Assembly: GCF_030929605.1 (NCBI RefSeq)
Contig: NZ_JAVFVS010000005.1
Location: forward strand, 372,001-436,000
Reading direction: 5' to 3'
Length of the DNA: 64,000 nucleotides
DNA from: Flavobacterium sp. LHD-80
GTDB taxonomy: Bacteria; Bacteroidota; Bacteroidia; Flavobacteriales; Flavobacteriaceae
Program-made: the position numbers and the translations under genes
The notes under the pieces: model-generated
What the model saw: the letters and a program-made list of their open reading frames with translations, nothing else
The model's database searches: none
Told to the model about the DNA's origin: nothing
In this document: positions 1-6,920 of the stretch, one piece after another
Position numbering within the stretch: position 1 is the first letter of the stretch
How the letters are laid out: each line of letters opens with the position of its first letter

Positions 1-844
1 GCTTTTTGTCTTTCACATCGGGCTGACCAATTAAAACAATTTCAGAACCTTTTTTCTCGGTATGAAAAATTCCTTCCATTCCGGCAAAAGTTACGGGTTG
101 GTATTTTACGACATTTTTAGCCAGTAAATCTCCCGTTGGAACTGCAACAATAATACTCGAAATCAATCCGAAGATAACACCGGTTTTAAGAAACAGTTTT
201 CCGAAAGAAACATTCTTATGACTTAAAATATAGAAAGCGCCAATTCCAGCAACAACAAAAGAACTCGTTACCAAAGAAGCGGCTTGATTGTGTAAATAAG
301 AAGGCCAAAGCCAAGGATTTAAAAACAAAGCCTGAAAATTATTCAGAACAAATTTTCCGTTTTCCAGAATTTCATAACCAACAGGATTCTGCATCCACGA
401 ATGTGTTGCTATAATTAAAAATCCGCTGGCCCAGGAACCAATACAAATTAATAATCCGGTGACAAAATGCCATTTGTGGCCGAGGAGTTTTTCTCCAAAT
501 AAAAATATTCCCAGAAAAGAGGATTCTAAAAAAAACGAAAACATTCCTTCCATTGCGAGCGTTTGGCCAATAATTCCTCCTGTTAATTCGGAAAATTTAG
601 CCCAATTTGTTCCGAATTGAAATTCCATTGGAATTCCGGTTACAACGCCCATTGCAAAATTCAGGGCAAAGATTTTCATCCAAAAATGCGTGGCGTGATT
701 ATATTGTTCGTCTTTAGTTTTTAGATATTTCCATTTGAAGTAAACTATGATGAGCGAAAGACCCATTGTAAGTTGCGGAAAAAGATAGTGAAAGGTAATT
801 GTGAAGGCGAATTGCATTCGGTCATAAAAAAGCATTTCTTCCAT
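1..844 (-). CDS. cydA: Cytochrome bd ubiquinol oxidase subunit I, N-terminal part (cut by window edge)
   Basis: This is the start of CydA, the quinol-oxidising, heme-carrying subunit of the high-affinity terminal oxidase in the inner membrane. Reading the minus strand gives about 281 codons and no stop before the window edge. The N-terminus contains YDRMQFAFTITFHYLF, with His19 at the place of the conserved heme b595 ligand. Further on GMFSFFLESSFLG holds the paired membrane glutamates typical of CydA. The rest is hydrophobic with several membrane helices. The start at 844 fits a -7 box (TAAATTTG) at 872-879 on the same strand; Met four codons in is an alternative. The gene's 3' end, and cydB if present, lie outside the window. 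Family call is firm. Confidence 0.95.
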   Translation of the reverse strand, partial: MEEMLFYDRMQFAFTITFHYLFPQLTMGLSLIIVYFKWKYLKTKDEQYNHATHFWMKIFALNFAMGVVTGIPMEFQFGTNWAKFSELTGGIIGQTLAMEGMFSFFLESSFLGIFLFGEKLLGHKWHFVTGLLICIGSWASGFLIIATHSWMQNPVGYEILENGKFVLNNFQALFLNPWLWPSYLHNQAASLVTSSFVVAGIGAFYILSHKNVSFGKLFLKTGVIFGLISSIIVAVPTGDLLAKNVVKYQPVTFAGMEGIFHTEKKGSEIVLIGQPDVKDKK

Positions 845-871
845 AGAGTGGTATTGTTTTATGAGGTTCCA

Positions 872-879
872 CAAATTTA
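872..879 (-). promoter_or_regulatory. cydA -7 promoter box
   Basis: TAAATTTG on the minus strand matches the Bacteroidota TAnnTTTG box. It would give a leader of roughly 20 nt before the ATG at 844. No convincing -33 element is seen at the usual distance. Confidence 0.6.
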
Positions 880-997
880 CCCATTAAAACCCGAAATGTC
901 ACTCTCAAAAAAAAGTTTATGTACCAATATTTGTGAAACTTTTCAACAATTTGAAAGGTGGAAATTACATTTATTCTTTACGATTACTCGCTGAGGT

Positions 998-1099
998 TTG
1001 TCATTTCGACGAAGGAGAAATCCTCGCAAGAAGCTCGACAAAGATTGGGTTTACGTTGCGGAGTTACTTGCGAGGATTTCTCCTTCGTCGAAATGACAA
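998..1099. repeat. 102-bp perfect-arm palindromic element, copy 1
   Basis: Two 33-bp arms (998-1030 and 1067-1099) are perfect inverted copies around a 36-nt centre. The outer flanks TTACGATT and AATCGTAA extend the symmetry. A second element of exactly the same length, with a related centre and diverged but co-varying arms, lies at 34928-35029. It sits between cydA and the HD hydrolase gene, both transcribed leftward. It resembles REP/MITE-like hairpin elements; no transposase is adjacent. Confidence 0.9.
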
Positions 1100-1139
1100 T
1101 ATTGTCTATAAATCGTAATTAGAATACGAATTCGAAAAA

Positions 1140-1733
1140 CTATCCTTTCTTCAAAATCCCTTTTTCAACGCTTTCATTAATCAATCCTTCTGCATAATTC
1201 CAAATCGATTCTGAACCTTTTTTAATCACGCTTTTTTTCTCATAAACCTTGTCATAGCTCACATCAAATTCTTTCCAAGTTCCGCCATTGTTAGAAGTGT
1301 TTTGCAATAAAGGCTCTAATCTGTCCATTGATCTTGCAAATTTAGCTTCGTTGGTTTCTCCGGCTTCAAATTCTTCCCAAATGGCAATAAAATCTTCGGC
1401 TTGTTTTTTCGGAAGCAAACCAAAAATCCTGTTTGCCGCTAATCGCTCTTCACCCGTATTATCATGACTTTTTACAGTATCATAAATAAAAACATCTCCA
1501 GCATCGATTTCTACAATATCATGAATCAAAACCATTTTTACGACTTTTAAAACATCAATTGGTTCGTTTGAATGTTCGGCTAAAACAATTGCCATTAAAG
1601 CCAAATGCCAGCTGTGTTCTGCATCATTTTCGCATCGATCGCTGTTAAATAGTTTCGTTTTTCGCTGAATGTATTTTACTTTATCAATCTCTTTTATAAA
1701 AGCAATTTGATCTAATAAATCTTTTGTATTCAT
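1140..1733 (-). CDS. HD-domain phosphohydrolase (YfbR/HDDC2-like)
   Basis: A metal-dependent HD phosphohydrolase of about 197 residues, probably acting on nucleoside monophosphates like the YfbR/HDDC2 5'-nucleotidases. The sequence shows the first His in ENDAEHSWH, the HD pair in LIHDIVEIDAGDVF, and a downstream Asp in ARSMDRLEP, which together complete the HD metal site. I chose Met at 1733 (MNTKDLLDQ). The upstream ATG at 1766 would leave only a few bases after the -7 box at 1778-1785 and adds a basic stretch not typical of the family. It stands alone, divergent from the persulfide dioxygenase gene. The exact substrate cannot be read from sequence. Confidence 0.85.
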   Translation of the reverse strand: MNTKDLLDQIAFIKEIDKVKYIQRKTKLFNSDRCENDAEHSWHLALMAIVLAEHSNEPIDVLKVVKMVLIHDIVEIDAGDVFIYDTVKSHDNTGEERLAANRIFGLLPKKQAEDFIAIWEEFEAGETNEAKFARSMDRLEPLLQNTSNNGGTWKEFDVSYDKVYEKKSVIKKGSESIWNYAEGLINESVEKGILKKG

Positions 1734-1777
1734 ATAACTGATTATTTTTTTTCTTAAAAATGACATTCGTAATATGC

Positions 1778-1785
1778 AAAATTAA
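1778..1785 (-). promoter_or_regulatory. -7 box for HD hydrolase gene
   Basis: TAATTTTG on the minus strand, a TAnnTTTG match. It places transcription start near 1772, which favours translation from 1733 rather than 1766. Confidence 0.5.
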
Positions 1786-1909
1786 AGCTTAAAGCGTAAT
1801 TGCTCAACTTTAAATTACTTAAATAACTTGTATAATGAAAATTCACTTCTTTTTACACAGAAATCAAATTTCTGTAACATTAGTCACCTATTTTACGAAA
1901 AAACAAACT

Positions 1910-1917
1910 TACCTTTG
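1910..1917 (+). promoter_or_regulatory. -7 box of sulfide detoxification operon
   Basis: TACCTTTG matches TAnnTTTG and gives a leader of about 20 nt before the ATG at 1944. It rules out the longer reading frame beginning with GTG at 1917. Confidence 0.65.
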
Positions 1918-1943
1918 TGTTCCATATTTTAGATTTCCAAATC

Positions 1944-3362
1944 ATGAAAATTGAACAAATTTACACCGGATGCCTTGCGCAAGGTGCATACTATATCACT
2001 TCAAACGGCGAAGCGGCCATTATTGATCCGCTGCGAGAAATTCAGCCTTATTTAGATCGTTTAGAACGCGACAACGTTACATTAAAATACATTTTTGAAA
2101 CGCATTTCCACGCTGATTTTGTTTCGGGACACGTTGATTTAAGCAAAGAAACTGGAGCGCCAATTGTTTACGGACCAAATGCTGCTTGCGAATTTGACTG
2201 CATTTCTGCAACAGACGGACAAGAGTTTAAACTTGGAAAAGTTACGATTAAAGTATTGCATACTCCAGGTCATACGATGGAAAGCACTACTTTTTTATTG
2301 ATTGACCAAAACGGAAAAGATCACGCAATTTTCTCTGGCGACACTTTATTTATAGGTGATGTTGGACGTCCTGATTTAGCTCAAAAAGCTGCTGGAATGA
2401 CGCAAGATCAATTAGCCGGAATTTTATTTCATTCATTGAGAGATAAAATCATGACTTTGGCTGATGATGTGATCGTTTATCCAGCGCACGGTGCGGGAAG
2501 CGCATGCGGAAAGAATATGAGCAAAGAAACTGTTTCGACTATCGGGAATCAAAAAGCGACCAATTATGCATTGCGCGCCAACATGACCGAAGAAGAATTC
2601 ATAAAAGAAGTTACCGACGGATTATTACCTCCTCCAGCCTATTTCAGCATGAACGTTGCGATGAACAAACAAGGTTACGAAAGCTTTGAAACTGTTTTGC
2701 ATAACGGAATGAAAGAAATTAAAGCCGAAGAATTTGAAGCTGTTGCTGAAGAAACCGGAGCTTTGATTCTAGACACAAGAAGTGCTGCCGATTTCAGTAA
2801 AGGATTTATTCCGCAATCAATTAACATCGGAATTAATGGCGATTTTGCGCCGTGGGTTGGTACTTTAATTGCCGATGTAAAGCAACCTATCATTTTGGTT
2901 ACTACTATTGGGATGGAAGAAGAAACCGTTACACGTTTAAGTCGTGTTGGTTTTGATACTATTATAGGACATCTTGAAGGTGGTTTTGAAGCTTGGCAAA
3001 AAGCTGGTTTTGAAATTGATACTGTTAACCGAATTACTGCTGAACAATTTGCAAATGAGGTCAACATTCAAGAAGACAAAATAATCGACATTCGTAAAGA
3101 AACCGAATACGAAGCAGAACATATTGAAGATGCCTACAGCAAACCTTTGGCTTATATTAATGACTGGGTAAAAGACATTAACCCGAATGAGCATTTTTAT
3201 TTACATTGTGCTGGCGGATACAGAAGTATGATTGCAGCTTCGATTTTACAGGCTCGTGGTTTCAGAAATTTTTCTGAAATTGAAGGAGGTTTCGGAGCGA
3301 TTTCTAAAACTAATGTTCCAAAATCAGATTTTGTTTGTCAAAGCAAAACATTAAACGCATAA
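1944..3362 (+). CDS. Persulfide dioxygenase-rhodanese fusion (CstB/Blh-like)
   Basis: A cytoplasmic enzyme that oxidises persulfides such as glutathione or low-molecular-weight thiol persulfide and transfers sulfane sulfur. The N-terminal half is a metallo-beta-lactamase fold of the ETHE1 type: THFHADFVSGH (His54, His56, Asp58, His63), HTPGHT, SGDTLFIGDVGRPDL and YPAHGAG form the iron site. Two rhodanese domains follow. The first (DTRSAADF) has no cysteine at the active loop and looks non-catalytic; the second keeps Cys422 in HCAGGYRS. This order matches CstB-like proteins. It is the first gene of an operon with two YeeE/YedE transporter halves. Function by family is well supported; the exact acceptor is unknown. 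Confidence 0.92.
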   Translation: MKIEQIYTGCLAQGAYYITSNGEAAIIDPLREIQPYLDRLERDNVTLKYIFETHFHADFVSGHVDLSKETGAPIVYGPNAACEFDCISATDGQEFKLGKVTIKVLHTPGHTMESTTFLLIDQNGKDHAIFSGDTLFIGDVGRPDLAQKAAGMTQDQLAGILFHSLRDKIMTLADDVIVYPAHGAGSACGKNMSKETVSTIGNQKATNYALRANMTEEEFIKEVTDGLLPPPAYFSMNVAMNKQGYESFETVLHNGMKEIKAEEFEAVAEETGALILDTRSAADFSKGFIPQSINIGINGDFAPWVGTLIADVKQPIILVTTIGMEEETVTRLSRVGFDTIIGHLEGGFEAWQKAGFEIDTVNRITAEQFANEVNIQEDKIIDIRKETEYEAEHIEDAYSKPLAYINDWVKDINPNEHFYLHCAGGYRSMIAASILQARGFRNFSEIEGGFGAISKTNVPKSDFVCQSKTLNA

Positions 3363-3375
3363 TTTTTTTTAAACC

Positions 3376-3477
3376 ATTAAGATATTAAGTTAATTAAGTT
3401 GGAATGCTTAATTTTCCTTAACCTTCTTTGAAAAGTTTCATTAAGTCAGATTGGCTTAATTTCCTTAATATCTTAAT
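3376..3477. repeat. Inverted repeat of TTAAG-type units
   Basis: ATTAAGATATTAAG at 3376-3389 is mirrored by CTTAATATCTTAAT at 3464-3477, with further imperfect TTAAG-rich pairing inside. It lies between the dioxygenase and YeeE genes. The same design, AAACCAT followed by TAAG units, recurs at 51242-51374. Confidence 0.7.
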
Positions 3478-3509
3478 GTTTAAAATAAAAAAACTAAATT
3501 TTAAAGTAA

Positions 3510-4079
3510 ATGAGTATACTTGAAATCATTAAAGAACCATGGCCTTGGTACATTGCAGGTCCGTTGATTGGATTAACTGTTCCAATTTTATTAATTATCG
3601 GAAATAAATCTTTTGGGATTAGCTCGTCGTTGCGACATATTTGTGCGGCTTGCATTCCTGCGAATATTTCATTTTTTAAATACGATTGGAAAAAAGAAAG
3701 TTGGAATTTATTCTTTGTTCTGGGAATATTCTTAGGCGGATTCATTGCTGCTTATTTTCTATCAAATCCAAATCCGGTGGAAATTGCTCCAGAATTATCA
3801 GAAAAACTGGCAACTTATGGAATTACAGATCATACAGGTTTAGTTCCGTCGCAATTATTTTCTTGGGAAAGTCTGTTTACGCTTCGTGGCTTTATTATGA
3901 TTGTTGTTGGTGGATTTTTAGTTGGTTTCGGGACGCGTTACGCTGGCGGATGCACGAGCGGACATGCGATTATGGGATTATCAAACTTGCAATGGCCATC
4001 GTTAGTAGCGACAATCTGTTTTATGATTGGTGGTTTTGTAATGGCTCTTTTGATTTTGCCTTATATTCTTTCACTTTAA
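3510..4079 (+). CDS. YeeE/YedE family membrane protein, half 1 (sulfur-compound transport)
   Basis: An inner-membrane protein of 189 residues of the YeeE/YedE (DUF395) family, whose characterised members take up thiosulfate or related sulfur compounds. It shows several membrane helices and the family motif RYAGGCTSGHAIMG, with the conserved Cys. The full-length family has two such modules; here the second is a separate gene starting 10 bp after the stop. Together with the upstream persulfide dioxygenase this makes a sulfur import or sulfide-detoxification operon. Transport direction and substrate are inference. Confidence 0.88.
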   Translation: MSILEIIKEPWPWYIAGPLIGLTVPILLIIGNKSFGISSSLRHICAACIPANISFFKYDWKKESWNLFFVLGIFLGGFIAAYFLSNPNPVEIAPELSEKLATYGITDHTGLVPSQLFSWESLFTLRGFIMIVVGGFLVGFGTRYAGGCTSGHAIMGLSNLQWPSLVATICFMIGGFVMALLILPYILSL

Positions 4080-4089
4080 AATTTGAAAA

Positions 4090-4566
4090 ATGAGTTTAGA
4101 AAATAAAAATATCGACGGCGAAGGAATCAACGCAAGCCAGAAAAAAGAAAATGGATTAGCAAACATTAAATATTTAATCGTTGGAATCTTTTTCGGAATT
4201 GTTTTTGTAAAAGCCGAAATCATCAGTTGGTTTCGTATTCAGGAAATGTTCAATTTAGAATCATTTCATATGTATGGAGTGATTGGATGTGCTGTTGCTG
4301 TTGGATTAGTATCTGTTCAATTGATTAAAAAATTCAACATCAAAACTCTTGATGACGAAAAAATCGAAATTCAGCCAAAGACTTTTAGCAAAGGACAAAT
4401 CTATGGTGGTTTATTATTTGGTTTTGGATGGGCAATTACTGGAGCTTGTCCGGGTCCGCTTTTTGCTCAAATTGGTACTGGAGCGACTGTAATTGTTGTG
4501 ACTTTGGTAAGCGCCATTGCAGGAACTTGGGTTTATGGTTTGATTAAAGATAAATTGCCTCATTAA
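4090..4566 (+). CDS. YeeE/YedE family membrane protein, half 2
   Basis: The second half of the split YeeE/YedE transporter, 158 residues. The first 22 residues are hydrophilic, then come about four membrane helices with the second conserved Cys motif WAITGACPGPLFAQIG. It begins 10 bp after the first half and ends the operon, just before a strong palindromic hairpin at 4595. Many Bacteroidota carry this two-gene form. It likely pairs with the preceding protein to form one pore in the inner membrane. Confidence 0.88.
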   Translation: MSLENKNIDGEGINASQKKENGLANIKYLIVGIFFGIVFVKAEIISWFRIQEMFNLESFHMYGVIGCAVAVGLVSVQLIKKFNIKTLDDEKIEIQPKTFSKGQIYGGLLFGFGWAITGACPGPLFAQIGTGATVIVVTLVSAIAGTWVYGLIKDKLPH

Positions 4567-4594
4567 TACTATACCTTATATTATATACTGTATT

Positions 4595-4627
4595 AAACCC
4601 GACAGGTTTTAAAAACCTGTCGGGTTT
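4595..4627. terminator. Palindromic hairpin, probable terminator of sulfide operon
   Basis: AAACCCGACAGGTTTT and AAAACCTGTCGGGTTT form a 16-bp stem with a 1-nt centre, 28 bp after the last stop codon. It ends in a weak T run. Its core CAGGTTTT/AAAACCTG resembles the arms of the elements at 16825 and 38823, so it may be a domesticated repeat. Confidence 0.6.
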
Positions 4628-4643
4628 CTTGTATGCTGTGCTC

Positions 4644-4692
4644 GCGTGAGGGATAGAAGCTGGCTACCGAAGTAGCGCGTATAGCCCGACAG
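4644..4692 (+). repeat. Dispersed GCGTnAGGGAT element, partial copy 1
   Basis: GCGTGAGGGATAGAAGC at 4644-4660 and TATAGCCCGACAG at 4680-4692 match blocks of the inverted copy at 15630-15721. The element is not coding. Confidence 0.5.
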
Positions 4693-4700
4693 TATTTAAG

Positions 4701-4740
4701 AAAAGGCCTCATGAACGCAAAGTATAGTAGGCCTTTTTTT
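4701..4740 (+). terminator. Second hairpin with T tract
   Basis: AAAAGGCCT (4701-4709) pairs with AGGCCTTTT (4729-4737), followed by T residues. A rho-independent terminator shape downstream of the first hairpin. Confidence 0.55.
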
Positions 4741-4960
4741 AAATACCGGCACGCCCTAATGATCAAAATTTACATTCTGTTAAAGCCAATTATTTTAAAG
4801 AATTAAAACTTAAACGTATCTTTATCAAAGCTTTAAAACATTTGACGAAGATTTATTTGGAACCTTCAAAAAATAAATAGTACTTTTATACTAATTATAT
4901 AGGCTTTGTCAAGTTATTAATTTTAGCGTTATTTCAATTAACAAAAAATTAACACAACAT

Positions 4961-5002
4961 TTGTATATACAACTATTAAAAGTTATACATTTGTATATAC
5001 AA
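4961..5002 (+). promoter_or_regulatory. MarR double operator overlapping promoter
   Basis: The perfect 12-bp palindrome TTGTATATACAA occurs twice, at 4961-4972 and 4991-5002, exactly 30 bp apart. The second overlaps the -7 box TACATTTG (4986-4993) and the first covers a TTTG at the -33 position (4960-4963). This arrangement predicts autorepression of the marR-nitroreductase-yceI operon by its own MarR protein. Confidence 0.75.
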
Positions 5003-5019
5003 ATTATACACTTACGACT

Positions 5020-5481
5020 ATGACAATTGAAGAGGTTATTAAGAGTACAGTTAAGATGGATAATGCGAAAAAAGTTATTCTGAATATCATGTACACACAG
5101 AATGTGATTCAGGATCATTTTAACGAGATAATGAAACCGTATGATTTATCTGGAGAACAATATAATGTGTTGCGCATATTAAGAGGACAAAAAGGAAATC
5201 CTGCTAATATGTGTGTAATACAAGAACGTATGTTAGCCAAAACGAGTAACACAACCCGATTAGTTGACAAATTATTACTGAAGGAATTTGTAACCAGAAA
5301 TGTATGTCCGGACAATCGACGAAAAATCGAGGTTTTGATTACTCAAAAAGGATTAGATGTTTTAAAAGAATTAGACCCAAAAGTAGATGAGCATGAACGC
5401 TTATTTGCCGAGAATATAAGCCCAGAAGAGTTAGAATTATTAAACAAGTTATTAGAAAAATACCGAACCCAACAAAATTAA
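5020..5481 (+). CDS. MarR family transcriptional regulator
   Basis: A 153-residue winged-helix DNA-binding protein of the MarR family, acting as a dimer. The recognition helix region reads MLAKTSNTTRLVDKLL, followed by the wing with DNRRKIEVLIT, whose Asp and Arg are family hallmarks. It is the first gene of an operon: the nitroreductase gene begins 4 bp after its stop. Two identical palindromes in its promoter suggest that it represses its own operon. The signal it senses is unknown; the linked nitroreductase points to quinones, nitroaromatics or other electrophiles, but that is inference. Confidence 0.92.
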   Translation: MTIEEVIKSTVKMDNAKKVILNIMYTQNVIQDHFNEIMKPYDLSGEQYNVLRILRGQKGNPANMCVIQERMLAKTSNTTRLVDKLLLKEFVTRNVCPDNRRKIEVLITQKGLDVLKELDPKVDEHERLFAENISPEELELLNKLLEKYRTQQN

Positions 5482-5485
5482 TATT

Positions 5486-6118
5486 ATGAGTACATTATTA
5501 GACAATTTAAGCTGGAGATATGCAACTAAGAAATATGATGCAACTAAAAAAGTATCTGCAGCAGATTTGAATACATTAAAAGAAGCGGTTAGATTAGCAG
5601 CTTCTTCATACGGATTACAACCTTACAAAGTAATTATTGTTGAAAATCCTGAAATTAGAGAAAAATTAAAAGCAGCGGCTTGGGGACAAACGCAACTTAC
5701 TGATGCTTCTCAAATATTCATTTTTGCAAACGACTTAAATGCAGGACCAGAATCTGTAGCGGCTTACATTAAAAACATTAGCGAAACTAGAGGTGTTCCT
5801 ACTGAAGCATTAGGTGGTTTTGCAGATATGATGAATGGCGTTATTTCAAACTTATCACAAGAGGCTAAAAATATTTGGACAGCAAAACAAACTTATATTG
5901 CATTAGGAACATTATTAGCTGCAGCTGCTGAATTAAAAATCGATGCAACTCCAATGGAAGGTTTCAACGCAGCGCAATTCAATGAAATCTTAGGTTTCGA
6001 TAAATTAGGCTTAAATGCTGCTGTTATCGCTGCTGTAGGTTACAGACATGATGAGGACGACGCTCAGCACTACAAAAAAGTTAGAAAATCACAAGAAGAA
6101 TTATTTATCACTCTATAA
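5486..6118 (+). CDS. NAD(P)H-dependent nitroreductase family oxidoreductase
   Basis: A 210-residue FMN-binding enzyme of the NfsB-like nitroreductase family, reducing nitroaromatics, quinones or flavins with NAD(P)H in the cytoplasm. The N-terminal WRYATKKYD gives the phosphate-contacting Arg and Lys; SSYGLQPYKVIIV is the conserved flavin-side segment. The central GGFADMMNG and LGTLLAAAAELKIDATPMEGF match the FMN-contact and dimer regions. It is 4 bp downstream of marR and 31 bp upstream of yceI, so all three are probably co-transcribed. Substrate cannot be told from sequence. Confidence 0.9.
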   Translation: MSTLLDNLSWRYATKKYDATKKVSAADLNTLKEAVRLAASSYGLQPYKVIIVENPEIREKLKAAAWGQTQLTDASQIFIFANDLNAGPESVAAYIKNISETRGVPTEALGGFADMMNGVISNLSQEAKNIWTAKQTYIALGTLLAAAAELKIDATPMEGFNAAQFNEILGFDKLGLNAAVIAAVGYRHDEDDAQHYKKVRKSQEELFITL

Positions 6119-6149
6119 TTATTATTAATCTAAATTCAATTTTAACAAC

Positions 6150-6716
6150 ATGAAAAATTTAAAAACAATTGCAATAGCATTATTCGTAGCAGCGGCTAGT
6201 ATTTCAGTAAATGCTCAAACTAAAAAAATCGACGTAAAAGCATCTACTATCAAATGGGTAGGTAAAAAAGTAACTGGAGAGCACTCTGGAACTGTAAACT
6301 TTAAAGAAGGTGCAGTAGTTTTCAAAGGAAAAAAATTAGTTGGTGGTTCTTTTACAGTTGATATGACTTCATTAACTGCAACTGATTTAACTGGAGAATA
6401 CCAAGGAAAATTAAACGGGCACTTAAAAGCTGACGATTTCTTTGGAACTGATAAATTCCCAACTGCTAAATTAGTTTTCAAATCTATCGGAGCTAAAGCA
6501 ACTGACGTTTATACTGTAACTGCTGATTTAACTATTAAAGGAATTACTAAACCTGTAACTTTTGATATCACTGTAGCTGGAAACACTGCAACTACAGCTT
6601 TCAAAGTTGACAGAACTAAATACGATATCAAATACAACTCTGGTAACTTCTTCCAAAACTTAGGAGATAAAACTATCAATGACGATTTCGAATTGGCTGT
6701 AGCTTTAAAATTCTAA
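6150..6716 (+). CDS. YceI family periplasmic lipid-binding-like protein
   Basis: A 188-residue exported protein of the YceI family, lipocalin-like barrels that bind isoprenoid or polyprenyl chains. A signal peptide of about 22 residues ends at SVNAQ. The mature part has STIKWVGKKVTGEHSGTV, then KADDFFGTDKFPTAKLVF, the conserved family core, and ends with a typical DDFELAVALKF strand. Codon use is unusually even with many repeated Lys and Thr codons, suggesting high expression. It ends the marR operon, before the hairpin at 6741. A role with the nitroreductase in quinone handling is only a guess. Confidence 0.92.
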   Translation: MKNLKTIAIALFVAAASISVNAQTKKIDVKASTIKWVGKKVTGEHSGTVNFKEGAVVFKGKKLVGGSFTVDMTSLTATDLTGEYQGKLNGHLKADDFFGTDKFPTAKLVFKSIGAKATDVYTVTADLTIKGITKPVTFDITVAGNTATTAFKVDRTKYDIKYNSGNFFQNLGDKTINDDFELAVALKF

Positions 6717-6740
6717 TCCAGAATTTACAGATTCAAACAT

Positions 6741-6784
6741 AAAACAAACCCCAATAGTTTAGACTATGGGGGTTTTGTTTTTTA
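6741..6784 (+). terminator. Rho-independent terminator after yceI
   Basis: ACCCCAATAG and CTATGGGGGT form the stem around TTTAGA, followed by a T-rich run TTTTGTTTTTTA. Confidence 0.8.
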
Positions 6785-6871
6785 CTCACTTCTTTTCAAA
6801 AACATAACGTTCTTAATACTAAAGTAACGCTTTCATAATAACTATAACCGAATTGATTAACATTCGGACTC

Positions 6872-6879
6872 TAATTTTG
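6872..6879 (+). promoter_or_regulatory. -7 box for secreted beta-helix protein gene
   Basis: TAATTTTG, a TAnnTTTG match, with a TTG 16 bp upstream (6853-6855). The leader would be about 35 nt. Confidence 0.5.
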
Positions 6880-6920
6880 AGCAAATTAAAAATCAAAAAC
6901 TAGAAATTTAAATTATAGTT

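Larger units (their letters stand above)
4567..5019. other. Gene-free stretch between YeeE operon and marR
   Basis: Contains two hairpins (4595-4627 and 4701-4740), a remnant of a dispersed element (4644-4692) and the MarR promoter with two operators (4961-5002). The part from 4760 to 4950 is plain AT-rich DNA with nothing recognisable. No open frame here looks coding. Confidence 0.7.

Noticed and set aside
773..1118. Two short plus-strand open frames
   Set aside because: The first is antisense to the start of cydA and the second runs through the 102-bp palindrome; neither has a promoter or a recognisable product.
4634..4760. Structured GC-richer stretch considered as a small RNA or tRNA
   Set aside because: No cloverleaf or known RNA pattern; it matches a dispersed element found again at 15618.
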